Numbered from the stretch's first letter, positions 33,591-44,984 are shown. The stretch: DNA of 64,000 nucleotides from Epiperipatus broadwayi (GCA_028023455.1 JAQFVV010012496.1:2976001-3040000), one strand, 5' to 3'. Notes: a model not told the origin generated them from the sequence alone. Numbers and translations are program-made.

Positions 33591-33990
33591 ATTTATAATT
33601 CTAACATCTTTTTAAATGAAAAAAAAAAAAAGATAATTCATATAATGAAACATTGCAAGTCAAATCAAATTTCATTATTGGCTTGTCATGAATTTTTGTT
33701 GTCTAGTGAAAATGCTAATTCTGAACTGAAGAAAAAGGCACTAAAAGTTACAATTGAATTTGCATCAATCTACTTAAGTGAAACTAGTTTCAAAATTGGA
33801 TGCTATTAAAATGAAATCGATCATGATTAGATCTAGAATATGAATTGTAGTTCTCAATTTTTTGTAAGCCCAAACATAGAAGCAATAAAATAGACTGTAT
33901 GGAAGAAAAATTTCACATTGATTATTAAATTTGTTAAAATTCTCTTTTCATTAAATTTTTTTTGTCTATACAGTAAGATACATATAAATT
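33591..33990. other. Unassigned AT-rich DNA
   Basis: A 74-codon plus frame at 33585-33809 begins inside the repeat edge and includes a poly-lysine tract. I recognise no domain and do not call it. Confidence 0.4.
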
Positions 33991-33995
33991 ATACT

Positions 33996-34232
33996 GAAAA
34001 TCAGCCAATAAGTTTTAGGGGGCAAGCAGTTAGAAATTTTGTCTAAGAAATGAGTTCACATAGAAGGATCGTGAATAGAAATAACTTGGGGACCAGTGTT
34101 TTAATTCCTTAGTGAAAATCAGTCAATAAGTTTTAGGGGATATATAGTTAGAAATTTTGTCTAAGAAATGAGTTTACATAGAAGGATCATGAATAGAAAT
34201 AATCTGGGGATCAGTGTTCTAATTCCTTGGTT
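33996..34232. repeat. 118-bp tandem duplication
   Basis: GAAAATCAGCCAATAAGTTT begins at 33996 and, with one change, at 34114. Both copies continue through TAGAAATTTTGTCTAAGAAA and CATAGAAGGATC to CAGTGTTYTAATTCCTT. About nine in ten bases match by eye. Confidence 0.92.
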
Positions 34233-34239
34233 ACAGAAT

Positions 34240-35080
34240 CTGAATACAGGCAAAATATTTAAATGCATAGATGATTAAAGAAGTAACCTGAAAGTTTAAA
34301 TATGTGAAATATAGCTATATTCATAGACTTTTTTTATTATAGCTCCACAAATTCTACACTAAAAATATATAAGATGCAGACCTTATCATGCTATAGCTAA
34401 TTTATATTTTGTCTTTTTAGGTTTATTTCCTCCAAATAAAATATCTATCATTAAATACTCTGCAATGACCATTTGAAATTTTTTTTTTAAAAAATCTGAT
34501 TACAATTTTTAACTTATGATCTTAAGGTATTTAATTATAAATGCAACATCAAATTATCATATTTTCTTATGTATATGCACAGACCACAAACAAAAAATAG
34601 TTTTCAAATCATGTAGAATTTTAAAAAATCCTTTTTTTAAAACTAAAAATAAATAATTAAAATAACCTATTAGACACTACAATTATATATATAGTACCAT
34701 TTATTTATATATAGTACAAATATACATATTGGCATTTGGTAAAAGCTAAAAAAAAAAAGTAAATTTAGATTTTTTTTTATTAGTATAATTTTTTTTTTAA
34801 AACGTACAATGAAAGTTAAAATTGTCCTTCGTATTTTTTTTTATCTAGTTAAAAATAAAAGTAAAAATTGGAGAGAATAAAAGACATGCAGATTACTAAT
34901 CCAGATAAATTAAAAGAATTCCAAAAGTAAAAAGATAAGCTAAAAGAAAAATATTTTAGCTAATTAAAGATGGCAGCATTATGCTAAAAAAATAAAGACT
35001 TTGTAATGTAAATTTTATAAAGAATGTACAAAATTATCAACGTATATTTTTGACAAACAAAAGGTATGCGCAGACATATG
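34240..35080. other. Unassigned AT-rich DNA
   Basis: No supported gene. Confidence 0.5.
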
Positions 35081-35084
35081 AAAA

Positions 35085-35340
35085 CTGGACCTCTAGTATA
35101 AAAGGAAAAGGCCAGTTTGATCAGTGTCTTGTTTCGTCTGTCCTTTCTACAGTTGATCCTGGATAACAAAATATATCCAGGATCACCCTACGCTGAAATA
35201 ATTCTGCATGTTGGAGTGAACCGGAGCTTCTGCTGATATTGTTCCTGAAGATGTACACCAGAAAAGCCTTTGTGACCGACTAGTAGAATAGACCACAAGA
35301 TAGATCAACTTCTAACCCATGGCCGAGCTCATTCTCCCCC
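35085..35340 (+). promoter_or_regulatory. Possible Pol II core promoter or LTR remnant
   Basis: A GC-richer island contains TATAAAAGG at about 35097-35105. An 11-bp inverted repeat follows (GATCCTGGATA at 35153-35163 and TATCCAGGATC at 35174-35184), and then a mixed-composition tract to 35340. This combination is seen in retroelement LTRs and in ordinary promoters. I find no second LTR, primer-binding site or downstream gene. Confidence 0.25.
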
Positions 35341-36265
35341 ACAAAAAAAAACTATGCATAGTAATCTACAACCTTCATGAACTCACTAAATTTACCGGTA
35401 ACTTAAGATTAACCATTCCTGATTGTGACAAAATTAAATGTTTGCAAACAATTCTTACAAAAAAAGTTTAAATAATTCCGATAAAGACATTAATTTTCTT
35501 ATGCAAGAGACATTCATTTTAAGGAACTTTCTAGAAGAAATTTGGAAGTGAACTGTAATTGTGAAATTGTTTTTTATTAATTGATTCATATCTAAATTAG
35601 TGTGTGTTCTCTTCAGTTTTATTTAATTAGTAATTTATCGTGAAACATTTTAATTTGTTAAATAGAAATATTTACTTCTAATACTAACTTTTCCTTGTAC
35701 ATTATTAATGATTATTATTAAATTTATTAATATTAGTTTAGTAAGATTTGAAAATATAATTTACCTTTGCCAATATGTGGTTAATAAGCTCCAGGAATAA
35801 TAATATTTAGAAAATAATTATATTTCATGGTAAAATATAATACCGATTATTTTAAAAAACATTTTTCTTTTTAATTTACGAGTTATGATATGTTTGACAC
35901 AGAATCAGTGAGTCTAATCGACTCTGGCGCCCTCATTTATAAATTAAAAACTGATTCACCTCGCAATTGTAATCGTAACAATTCTAGGCCAAGTTGATCA
36001 GGAAATATAGTTATGCTTTTTTAGAAATAGGAATGAAACTTTTTTCTTTTTGGCATAACTTGATCAACTTGTGCATTTATTGTGTATAGAGGTCTAAGCA
36101 ACGTGGAAAACATTACAATATATATAAACATTTTTAAAAAAATCCTCATTTCATAATTATTTAATTACATATATATGTATAAGATATTTATCAAAATAGA
36201 TTTGTTGAAATTAAATAATAAGTGATAAATATACTTAAAAAAATAGTGATATACAGTGGGATCAT
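35341..36265. other. Unassigned AT-rich DNA with a small inverted repeat
   Basis: AAGTTGATCA near 35991 pairs with TGATCAACTT near 36060, with flanking AGTTATGC/GCATAACT also complementary. No gene. Confidence 0.4.
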
Positions 36266-36279
36266 GAATTATGCTATAT

Positions 36280-36594
36280 CTATATAAATACAATTTATCC
36301 AAACCACTTCGAACAATTTTTAGCAAAAACCTTTATTGTACATATATAAATACACACTTATGTTTCAACTGTCCTGCAGTCTTCTTCAGAGCTAGTTTAC
36401 TTTAATCCCTTAAAACATTTTTTAAAGAATTAAAGTAAACTGGCTCTGAAAAAGACTGCATGATGGACAAAATGTAGGTGCATGTATGTATATATGTACA
36501 ATGAAAGGTTTTTGCTAAAACATGTTTGAAGTGATTTGGATAAATTGTATTTATATAAGATATTACAACAAAATAAAGAAAAGGGTGATTTTGG
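36280..36594. mobile_element. Family H foldback element, 315 bp, with 10-bp flanking repeat
   Basis: TATGCTATAT occurs at 36270-36279 and 36595-36604, a likely target-site duplication. The ends ATAAATACAATTTATCC and GGATAAATTGTATTTAT are inverted. A minus hammerhead-like motif keeps CTGAAGA (36383-36389), helix II GACTG-CAGGA-CAGTT, GAAAC (GAAA 36363-36366) and ATAAG. The plus copy near 36440-36480 is decayed. Confidence 0.75.
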
Positions 36595-36604
36595 TATGCT
36601 ATAT

Positions 36605-38885
36605 ATAACTACATTAAACAAACAAAAATGTAAATAAATAAATAAACAAAAAACTATTAAAATTTGCAAATTTTATGATATTCGGCAACCATTTTTCCTT
36701 TTCTGAACACCATATGCAATTATATATATATCAATAAATTTATTCAGTTTATGTTGAAAGCAAATACATTTTACTCCTTTTATTATCATTTCCGAATTTG
36801 ATGTATTTTGAATAATGAAATATTTTCTGAACATAATGCTGAAAGTTTTACAAAATTTTAAATCAGACTAAAAATTAATAATGATTTAAAATTGTTAAAA
36901 TAATTAGAGAGCTTGTATGTTTTTTGATAACAAAACTGGTCTATTATTTTTCTATAAGGAAAAAAGTTACTAAAAGAAATATCACCCAGAGCATATTTAA
37001 CAGCAATGAAAGTCCTAATAAAAAAATATAACAGTTTGAACTAAAACTATTGTAAAGGTTGGAGAGAAAAAAGATGCAGTTGAGAAAATACATATTTTAC
37101 TTAATCCTTAATTCAATATTTGCACTACAGGCATGTTTAAATATAAGTTTTATACAGAGCTACTTATAAAAGGTTTTGAAAATGTCCCCCATCCCTGCCA
37201 TATACAATAGCATGACATTTTTTCTTTTCTTGTATATTTTTTAAAATGATTTAAGATGAGAAAGATCTTTCTCCAAGTGAATTGGAAATAGAAAAAATCA
37301 AAAAACTAATTTCTACATTTAGAAAAATGATTCCACATTGGGTAAAGGAAAGGTAGCTGATAGCAATTTAAATTTAATCATTTATTTCACTATGAACACA
37401 TATATCCTTGTATTCAGTTAGAAAGAAGAAAAATACTTAATTTGCCCTTTTCGCACTAGATAAAATTTTTATCTCTATAAAATGCAAAAATTAATGAACG
37501 TAGCACTGATATTAGTAACCATTTCGATCATTATCATCTACATCTGTGGCTATTATAATTTTATTTTCTAATTGTGTTTTATAATTTATTTTTTAAAAAA
37601 TAATATTTAGTGGAATATGGACTTGTTTAAAACTTTCTTTTATTTTATAAAATGCTTTTACTCAACTTAGAAATTCTGTTTATTTAGGATAAATTTTGTA
37701 ATTGAGCTTCAACAGACTTCTATCAAATGAATTTCCTTCAAATTTTTTACATATATTAGAAATTGAAGGTGTTGATGGACTGAATTTTGAATGTTGATAT
37801 CAGTTCAGTAAGTTTTCAGTTATGCACATTATTTTTTAAATAAGACTATGCTAAAGAGTATTAGTGATCAATTAAAAATAAAAATAAAAACAAATCTTGT
37901 TTGCATTTGATTGTGGAAGTTGCTTCTTTTGAAATGGATGAAACTTTATTTTCGATTGATTGTAAAATTTCTTTTTTTAAAAAAAAAATACTTCTTTCAT
38001 AAACAAAATAACATTGGAATCTATCTTTAATACATCACAAATTTCCTTTAAAATGTACAACCATGATGACATTTTTATTCTTCATTAAAAAAAAAAATAT
38101 TATAAAAAATATCCAAATACTAAAAAGTTAACAATAATATATAAAAAAAAAAAACATTTTATGATAAATAATTTTATTTATTGTAACGTTAAAAATTTTG
38201 ATAAGCAATATCTCGAGGAAATGTAATATTGAAAATAACTTTATGCAAAAACATATACAAGATATGCTTAAATCTGAATAAAGTTCACAATTAGATGCCA
38301 TGACTACAACTAATATAATTTAGTTGAAGGAGTCCTAGACAAAAATTGTGAACTTTATTCAGATTTAAGTGTATCTCGTATATGTTTTTGCATATCAAAA
38401 AGCCCCCCCCCCCAAAAAAAAAAAATAATAATAATTGCTTTCTTGAATCACAATGGAGATTTTTTATATACAATTTAAAAGAAAAGTTTGGGAAGTACAA
38501 ATATTAATTAAATTCAATGAATGCTTTTTACAACAAATGACTGAATCAATTTCTGGAAACCCCACATTTTTATTTCAAGTTAAATAAAAAAAATCCATTC
38601 ATTGTTGAAGAAAACAATTATTTTTGGCTTTTTAGGGTACACTAAATAAAATCACTTATTATAAAATATTATTTATTTTAATTGTTTATAAATTCTTTCC
38701 TGAATGTTAAATCCACCTCACACAACCCCCCCCCCCCCACACACACACATTTGCAGGCAAAATAAACTAAACTGTAGAAAATGTTTAAATGTCAAAATAT
38801 TCTCTACTATAATGAATTAATTTGTTTCCAGATTGCTATTTATCATACCATCTACTTATAATTAGTTACCAAAAACATTTCTAAC
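36605..38885. other. Unassigned AT-rich DNA with C runs
   Basis: No supported gene. A 20-bp-class inverted repeat is visible around 38270-38400 (AATAAAGTTCACAA and TTGTGAACTTTATT, flanked by ATATAC/GTATAT blocks). C runs sit at 38402-38413 (followed by poly-A) and about 38725-38737. Confidence 0.45.
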
Positions 38886-38889
38886 ACTG

Positions 38890-39330
38890 CCAATAAACAT
38901 CACATAATCACCATTTCTTATGCTTACTTACAACTGTTATTAAAACAGACAAAACTCACTATAGCTAGAGTAATCAATGGATGCCAAAATGTATAAGTAC
39001 TGAACTGAGTTCAGACCTATATGACTATATAAGCTGATGGACTAGAATTAAAAATATTAACGTGTTTTCAATTTAAGACACATAGTTTTGTAGTTAAGTG
39101 GAGATAAAGGTGGCTGCTGGAGGGTTGCATTAGATCTGAAGATCTAGGTACAGTGCTCTCAGATCCAAGGTTCCTCACTAACAAAGGCCACAAGCCAGAA
39201 ACTAGTCTGGGGATATTGGATGAGTAGGCACTAGATGGCAATTTTATGCTCAAACCTTCTGGCATCCATTGATTATTCTAGCTTGCTGTGAGCGGCAATA
39301 CATATAGTGAATTTTGCCTGTTTTAGAAAG
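38890..39330. mobile_element. Family A foldback element
   Basis: The left 100 bp are a minus end (CCAATAAACATCACATAATC through AGAGTAATCAATGGATGCC). They switch directly to a plus unit with ACTGAACTGAGTTCAGACC, CTATATAAGCTGATGG and a hammerhead at 39162-39221. The core is CTAACAA instead of CTGATGA, while helix II GGC-CACAA-GCC, GAAA, ACTAGT and helix I are all perfect. Only two G-to-A changes therefore separate it from the intact form. It lies 280 bp from the PLE reading frame. Confidence 0.82.
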
Positions 39331-39497
39331 GTTTATTTCATATCTTGATTTATTAATGGCATCAGAGCCCACTTTCAGTTAGAGAAGACAGATTCATAAC
39401 ACTCATAAGGTAGCTGATGCGCTATAATATTTAATTATAAATATGAGACTTTTTTCGCATACGTTAGTGAAGCTATAATTATACTATAATGTGTAAT

Positions 39498-39560
39498 AGG
39501 TTTGCTTAGCGCTTTCGAGATTTAATGTTCAAATCTCATACTCACAGCTTTATGAATGAA
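39498..39560 (-). ncRNA. Hammerhead-like motif downstream of the PLE frame
   Basis: On the minus strand, just 3' of the GIY-YIG ORF, there is a seven-pair helix II (GAGATTT with AAATCTC around GAACATT), then GAAA. A palindromic helix III AGCGCT follows, then A at the cleavage position and AGC, which pairs with GCT upstream. The CUGANGA position reads GTGAGTA plus an extra T, so two core bases are altered and activity is doubtful. The position fits known PLE biology, in which hammerheads sit in the pseudo-LTRs. Confidence 0.6.
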
Positions 39561-39609
39561 GACTGTTGTGATTTATTGTACACGTATGCAAATGAGTTTG
39601 AATTTTTAA

Positions 39610-40257
39610 TTAATTAGTCCATTGTTTGGAGAGAGCAAAGCATGCCTCTCTTCTATTAATGGCACTGAGATCATTTGCTATGTAAAAAGCTGCTTTAACT
39701 TTTCTTTTGGCATCACTCTTCTCTGTACAAATTAGTTGGGCAGAACTGGGTTCAAATACATGGCCTGTAGCTGCTTGGTGGTCCCAGAATACTGATGTTC
39801 CTTCATTTTTATTTTTAACCCTGTTGTATGCATGCCTGTGTTGGTAAATTCTTGTATTAAGGTTAGCCCGAGTCTCACCGTAGTAAGATACCTGGCAGCC
39901 TAATTGAGGGCATGCCATTTTATAGACCACATGAGGGGCTTGATCTTTTTCTATTTTATCTTTGGAATTATTTATTAGTTGGTTAGCACTGGGAGGTGTT
40001 CTGAAGCTAAATTTGAAATTGTTAGACAATTTTTTTGCAATATTTGAAGTTACAAGTATAAAAGGAATTGATAGGTATTTCATATTGTCTTTAGGCTGTT
40101 TATTTCTGAGTTTTCTATAAAATGTTTTTATTCTCTGATTGATCATATTGGGGTTAAAGCCTGTGTTAGTCATTTCCTTTATATAATTGGCAAAATATGA
40201 TATTGAAAAGGAATACAAAATTCTCAGTCTAGCCTGGATAGAACTAAAGATTTGGAA
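39610..40257 (-). CDS. Penelope-like element C-terminal region with GIY-YIG endonuclease
   Basis: The frame is open from 40257 down to the stop at 39610-39612; no ATG is needed, since it is the tail of a longer polyprotein. Counting residues from 40218, a YRKL basic stretch and a SIPFI segment lie at 34-55, and a TPPSANQLINNSKD linker at 74-87. The GIY-YIG domain starts with VVYKMACPQLGCQ at 97-109, then YYGETRANLNTRIYQH at 112-127. H147 and TGH at 151-153 follow. The final NRREACFALSKQW lies near 188-200. This is the endonuclease of EN-positive Penelope-like retroelements, which nicks target DNA for primed reverse transcription. The upstream reverse transcriptase is missing, so the copy is truncated, yet it is the least damaged coding region in the window. 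Confidence 0.85.
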   Translation of the reverse strand, partial: FQIFSSIQARLRILYSFSISYFANYIKEMTNTGFNPNMINQRIKTFYRKLRNKQPKDNMKYLSIPFILVTSNIAKKLSNNFKFSFRTPPSANQLINNSKDKIEKDQAPHVVYKMACPQLGCQVSYYGETRANLNTRIYQHRHAYNRVKNKNEGTSVFWDHQAATGHVFEPSSAQLICTEKSDAKRKVKAAFYIANDLSAINRREACFALSKQWTN

Positions 40258-40517
40258 TCAATAAATATCACTGTAACAAATCTCACTACAATCAAATATT
40301 AATTCTTTTTATTTATATAAAATTGTCTTAATATTAATCATTTATTGTAAAGTCAAAATTAATTTACTTAAGTCAATATACTTTCACACATCACAAATGT
40401 TATACAACAGTCAACATCTAACATAAAAAAAAATGTGTCCACAATGTTGTTATAGATATGTATTTAATATAATAATCAGTCTAAATAAAATTGAATCAAA
40501 CAGCCAACTTATATTAA

Positions 40518-40705
40518 CAATTATTTAATTATCAACCTGGCTTTCATCACTTATTGAGACTTTTTAAAGATATAAAGTTTTATAGGTCATGTGATGTACA
40601 AAAAGACCTATAAAACTTTATGTCTTGAAAAGATCTCAATAAGAGATGAAAGCAGGATTAAGGTCTCAATAAGTGATGAAAGCCGGGTTGATAATTAAAT
40701 AATTG
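40518..40705. mobile_element. MITE-like palindromic element, 188 bp
   Basis: Arms 40518-40560 and 40663-40705 match at 42 of 43 bases. TAA stands on both sides (40515-40517 and 40706-40708), a possible 3-bp target duplication. A second inner arm pair (ATAAAGTTTTATAGGTC with GACCTATAAAACTTTAT) lies within. The right arm also contains a 38-bp direct repeat of TCTCAATAAGWGATGAAAGC. No coding capacity. Confidence 0.75.
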
Positions 40706-40708
40706 TAA

Positions 40709-42650
40709 AATATAATTGGTTGTTTTTTTCAATTCTTATTTAGATCGATCATTATATGTTATTCTAACTTTTTTAAAAAATAAGCATTTACAAAGAATTC
40801 ACTTACTAATCGAATTAACAATAGTTTAATGGCATGGCAATATTAATAATTATTATAAAAATTTACTTATTGATTAGGTTAAAATAAGTTTAATACTAGA
40901 CATAAATCGGAGTCTGTGACACTACAACTACGTGAATACATATAGTAATTAATTTCTTATCATTTAATAAAAGATATTCAATTAATCAAATTACTAAAAT
41001 AATTAAGGCAAAAAGTGCATAATAAGATTTTAGTTTAGATTTCCTTCCATTAAACCAATATGTATACCATTAATTTATTTTTATATATCACATGATCAAA
41101 TGTCATAACTAACAAATGAATAACCATAGATGAATGACAACATCATTACCTGGCAGGCTCCTGGTAGACTACTAGACGGATGATGAATCATTTAGTGGAG
41201 CCTAATACTCATAAAATTATTATAAAATGTGAAATACATGAAAAAAAAAAATAATAGCAACAAAATCCGCATTTTAGTTTCATGGATTGTTATGTTTGGA
41301 TCAATGTTATTATATAATTGGTAGTAAATCAATAAACAAATAAAATACAATTATTCTTAAAATATTGTTTACTGAAGATATTCAATAAGAAAAAAGCTCA
41401 ATAACGATAAATAAATTACAGTAAAATATAGAAATACATTTATTAAAAGTTGAAAGCACACACAGAGAAGGGGGGGGGGTAACTATTTGCGGATAGTTAC
41501 AAGACAAACGAATAAAAACATGTACATCAGACTATAAAAAATACTTTAGACTTAGAACAGGCAAGAACAATTATCTTATACGAAAAAGTATTTTATGTCT
41601 CTACAAATCGTGTAGTATCCCAAGGAATTTAAGTAAAACATTTTGAAATGGAAGTTAGGGATTCGTTATGTTAAAAAGTAATTATCTTGATACCATGAGA
41701 CTAGACAAAATCAATTAAGTTTCCCTATACTTTTTTTTAATTAATTTTTTAGAAATGGCTACATTTTAAAATATTCATGCATTAATTACAAGTTAAACGT
41801 GATGATTTGCTTTTGTTTAATAATATCATAAATGTACAGCAAAACTTTTTAAATCGAACTAAAAAAAAAAAAGAGTTTAAGTTATAACAAATTAGTGAAA
41901 GGAAAAAAAATCTAGGTTAGGGAGTGGGATAGAGGTAAAAATTCGAAGTTTAAAAATACTTTAATAAAAACAACCTTCCCGTTGATTTTATTTTATTTAT
42001 AATGAAGTCTGTCCTCTTTTTTTATTTATAAATATACACAATGGAGTCTCCCCATCTGTTACATTTTTTATCAAGGCTCTTAGCAGATAGTGTGAATTAA
42101 TGGATTATAGTTCATATTTTATTTACAATGCTTTGTGTATATACATATTACTTTTTGTACAGTCTTCTACATACACACACATATATATAATGCATAAACA
42201 CAAATTAAGATTGTCAACAAAAATAATAATATTCAGAATTATTTTCCTTTTACTTATTCTACTGTAATTAGTTTATTTCAAAATTTCGAATATTGGATAA
42301 ATAAAACTTTCTTTTGTTTAGTTTGTTAAAAGCCAGAATCATAAGTACTCACGAACGTCTGGATATGTAGTGTTTGAATGCAAATGCTAATTTATTTAGG
42401 AGAGTTGAATGCTGTTTTCTTTTTTATTAATGGCATACTTGAACACCCATCATTTACTTTATGTTTTCTACAGTCTCATTCAATACTGACAATTTTCACA
42501 TTTATCGGATCAAAAGGGTGGCCAGATAGTTACACGTGCTCCAAGAAAATGAATTTATGTTCTGCGTTATTTTTAGTATGCTTGTACAAGTATTTGTGTT
42601 TGGACATTCTGATGGCTATATGTGCTCTAGACCCCCCCCCCATAACATAC
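40709..42650. other. Unassigned AT-rich DNA
   Basis: No supported gene. G and C runs at about 41470-41479 and 42632-42640. The 100-codon frame at 42378-42680 runs into family B sequence and shows no domain. Confidence 0.5.
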
Positions 42651-42654
42651 CGAT

Positions 42655-42885
42655 CTGCAAGCTTGTCCATTAAAATATGAAGATCCTTAATATAAACCAA
42701 GCACTGATTATATATATATGTGGGGAAGAAGATGATCCGGACCAACTGATGGCTGCAGGTTCAGCATGAAATACGTATATTGAAAATCATTTGTCTTTTT
42801 CACATATATGTCGGTTGTATAAGATGGAATGGATGATTGAAGGGAGCTTGAAAGTATGTGTTCAAATCCACTCTAATTGCAATAA
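42655..42885 (+). mobile_element. Family B hammerhead repeat, 5'-truncated unit
   Basis: Begins within the body (CTTGTCCATTAAAATATGAAG) and ends with the tRNA-like block (ATAAGATGGAATGG then GTGTTCAAATCCAC). The hammerhead at about 42732-42790 has one helix II base deleted (CTGATGGCTGCAG). It uniquely retains the unmutated helix III palindrome ATACGTAT and GAAA. This copy is the best witness for the ancestral helix III. Confidence 0.78.
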
Positions 42886-42999
42886 ATTATGCAAAATAAC
42901 ACCTCTATATACAGGTAATTTAATTGCAATAATTATTTCACTGTGATCATATAACATGTCTTTTAATTTATTAAAGACAACATAATAAAGTCTGTGCTA

Positions 43000-43880
43000 T
43001 ATTTTAATATTTAAATCCACCTTCCTATTTAAAAAACTACCAAATTATGGTTCAAATTCTCAAGTTGATAACATCCAAGCTAAAACCTGCAGAAGATATT
43101 TCTTCCACCACTGGCTACTAAAGGGCTCAGAATTCTTCTGAACATTAATTAATAAAACAAAGTCTTTACATATTGCATTCAAAACATTAAGTACATTCAG
43201 TAGATCATTCAAATTAGAAAGAATAATACAATCATAAGCAGATTGTAATTCTGAAATTCAAGAAAATAATATTTCTGTTTTGCTTTTAATTGATTTGAAT
43301 TCAAAATTACACATCAAATTTGTGTTGCATCTTGATTCTAGTTTCAAGTTGCCTATAAAAAAATTGAAAGACCACCATCATAAAAATCTAAAATAATGTT
43401 GGAGCTAATACCTATCCTTGTTTAACACCAGTTTTCATTTTAAATGCTTTGGACTTTCCTCATAATTCCATCATTAGAAACATTATACAGTTTGGTGGTC
43501 AATCGACTAATTTCAAACCATGGCATTGACTTATTTGATTAATTAAGTCAAATGCCTTGACTAAATCAATAAAAGCAATACATACATCACTCATTTGGGT
43601 CTTGCACTATTTTTTTTGCATTTACTGATAACAAAAAGCATATAATGCTTCTTGATAAGCTAAAACAGTAATTGGAGGCAACCTATTTCATAAAATCCTT
43701 GTAAATATCTTTATTATAGAGAATAGTTATGATATTCCACAGCAATTATTGCAATTTTATCTTTTATTTTTGAAAATTGGATACAAGCATTCTTAAGTTT
43801 TAGTGGCACAACTTTGTGAATTCCATATATTTTTTAAAAATTCCAATATTTTCAAAACTAACACATCATCACTAAATGTA
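43000..43880 (-). pseudogene. LINE reverse transcriptase relic (zinc-finger-tailed family)
   Basis: On the minus strand, pieces matching the catalytic core of a non-LTR polymerase appear in order. FIDLVKAFDLINQ lies near 43545-43585, an AFKMKTGVKQG segment near 43415-43450 followed by VLAPTLF, and a decayed active site (SAYDCIILS for YADDCxxLS) near 43225-43250. NVLNAICKDFVLLINVQK lies near 43160-43215. The same blocks occur at 47300-47900 (plus) and 61860-62560 (minus), so this is one multicopy family. Stops and frameshifts are frequent. Confidence 0.7.
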
Positions 43881-44029
43881 TAAAATATTAAGTAGAAATT
43901 CTGAAGAAGATTGCTGGGCAAAAAACTATCAACAGTGAGTTATAAAAAGCATTGTAAAAAGTAATGAAAAACATAAATAATACTAATATTATATGGATTT
44001 GGTAATGCAATAAGAAAGATAAAGTCACT

Positions 44030-44645
44030 ATATGTATAGTAAGAAAGTAGAATTTAGGGTAAATGTTAAAAAGACTAAAGTAATGTTCATGGATTTTCTC
44101 AAAATATGAAAATAAAGATTGATTATGATGAATTAGAAGTTAACAACTACAAATACCTTTGTCAGATTATTACTACAGATGAAAATGTAATGGATGAAAT
44201 TAACCATAGTATTAAACTTGATTGGAATGCTTTAGGTAGAAATAACTTAATATTAAAAGGAAATATGCTTATGTGTTTGAAAAAGAAGATTTTTAATAAA
44301 TGTGTTTTACCAATTCTTACTTATGTGAGACTTAGATACTTAATAGAAGAGCAATACAGAGACTCCAAACCACTCAAAAAAGTATGGTGAGATGTATGTT
44401 AGAAAAAAAACAAGAAGAAATCGAAAATGCAATATATGGGTAATATAACAAACTGGATTCCAAGAGCTTGTAAACAACCCAGTAAGAGACCACATGCCAG
44501 ATGGATGGATGGAATAAGGAAGTGTGCAGGAGTAGTGTGGAAAAGAAAGATGAAAGATCAAAGATGGAATGAATTTGGACAGACCTTCATCCTGCAATGG
44601 ATTGATAATGGTTAACAGTGATGATGTTCTCACCAGGATCTGCAA
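44030..44645 (+). pseudogene. RTE-like LINE, RT thumb and C-terminus
   Basis: A frame at 44106-44390 reads through ELEVNNYKYLCQIITTDEN, then INHSIKLDWNALGRNNLILK, GNMLMCLKKKIFNKCVLPIL and TY. This is the segment after the catalytic site in RTE-type endonuclease-reverse transcriptases. A second frame at 44427-44615 continues with NITNWIPRACKQPSKRPHAR, WMDGIRK and FILQWIDNG, matching the C-terminal end of the same proteins. A single frameshift and lost bases separate them. It is truncated at the 5' end and abuts the oppositely oriented LINE relic. Confidence 0.8.
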
Positions 44646-44984
44646 TTTTTCATTTGTTAGATTACAAAGAGCTTTTAATTTCCCTAAGCTGGATATTTTT
44701 TATTTAAATACTGTATACATAAGTAGATAAATGGATGTATTATTACAAGTCATCATCTCAATTCTTGTATTAATATTCAGAAGATGATCCAAAATGCTCT
44801 TTCCATAAATATCATTGTTGTCTTATAAGAGAATGCCATTATGATACTATTTTTCAAAGTAACAAATTTTTAATACATAAGAAAAAGTCTAAAATAAATA
44901 ATCATAATTAACGAATATCTATTTTTTTTTTGCAATTTTAATCTATCAACCTGGCCATTAATACAAATGAAGCAATCAATGTAA

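Noticed and set aside
42378-42680. 100-codon plus frame
   Set aside because: Runs through a C homopolymer into family B repeat sequence; no recognisable domain.
44340-44645. 101-codon minus frame
   Set aside because: Antisense shadow of the RTE-like C-terminal region on the plus strand.
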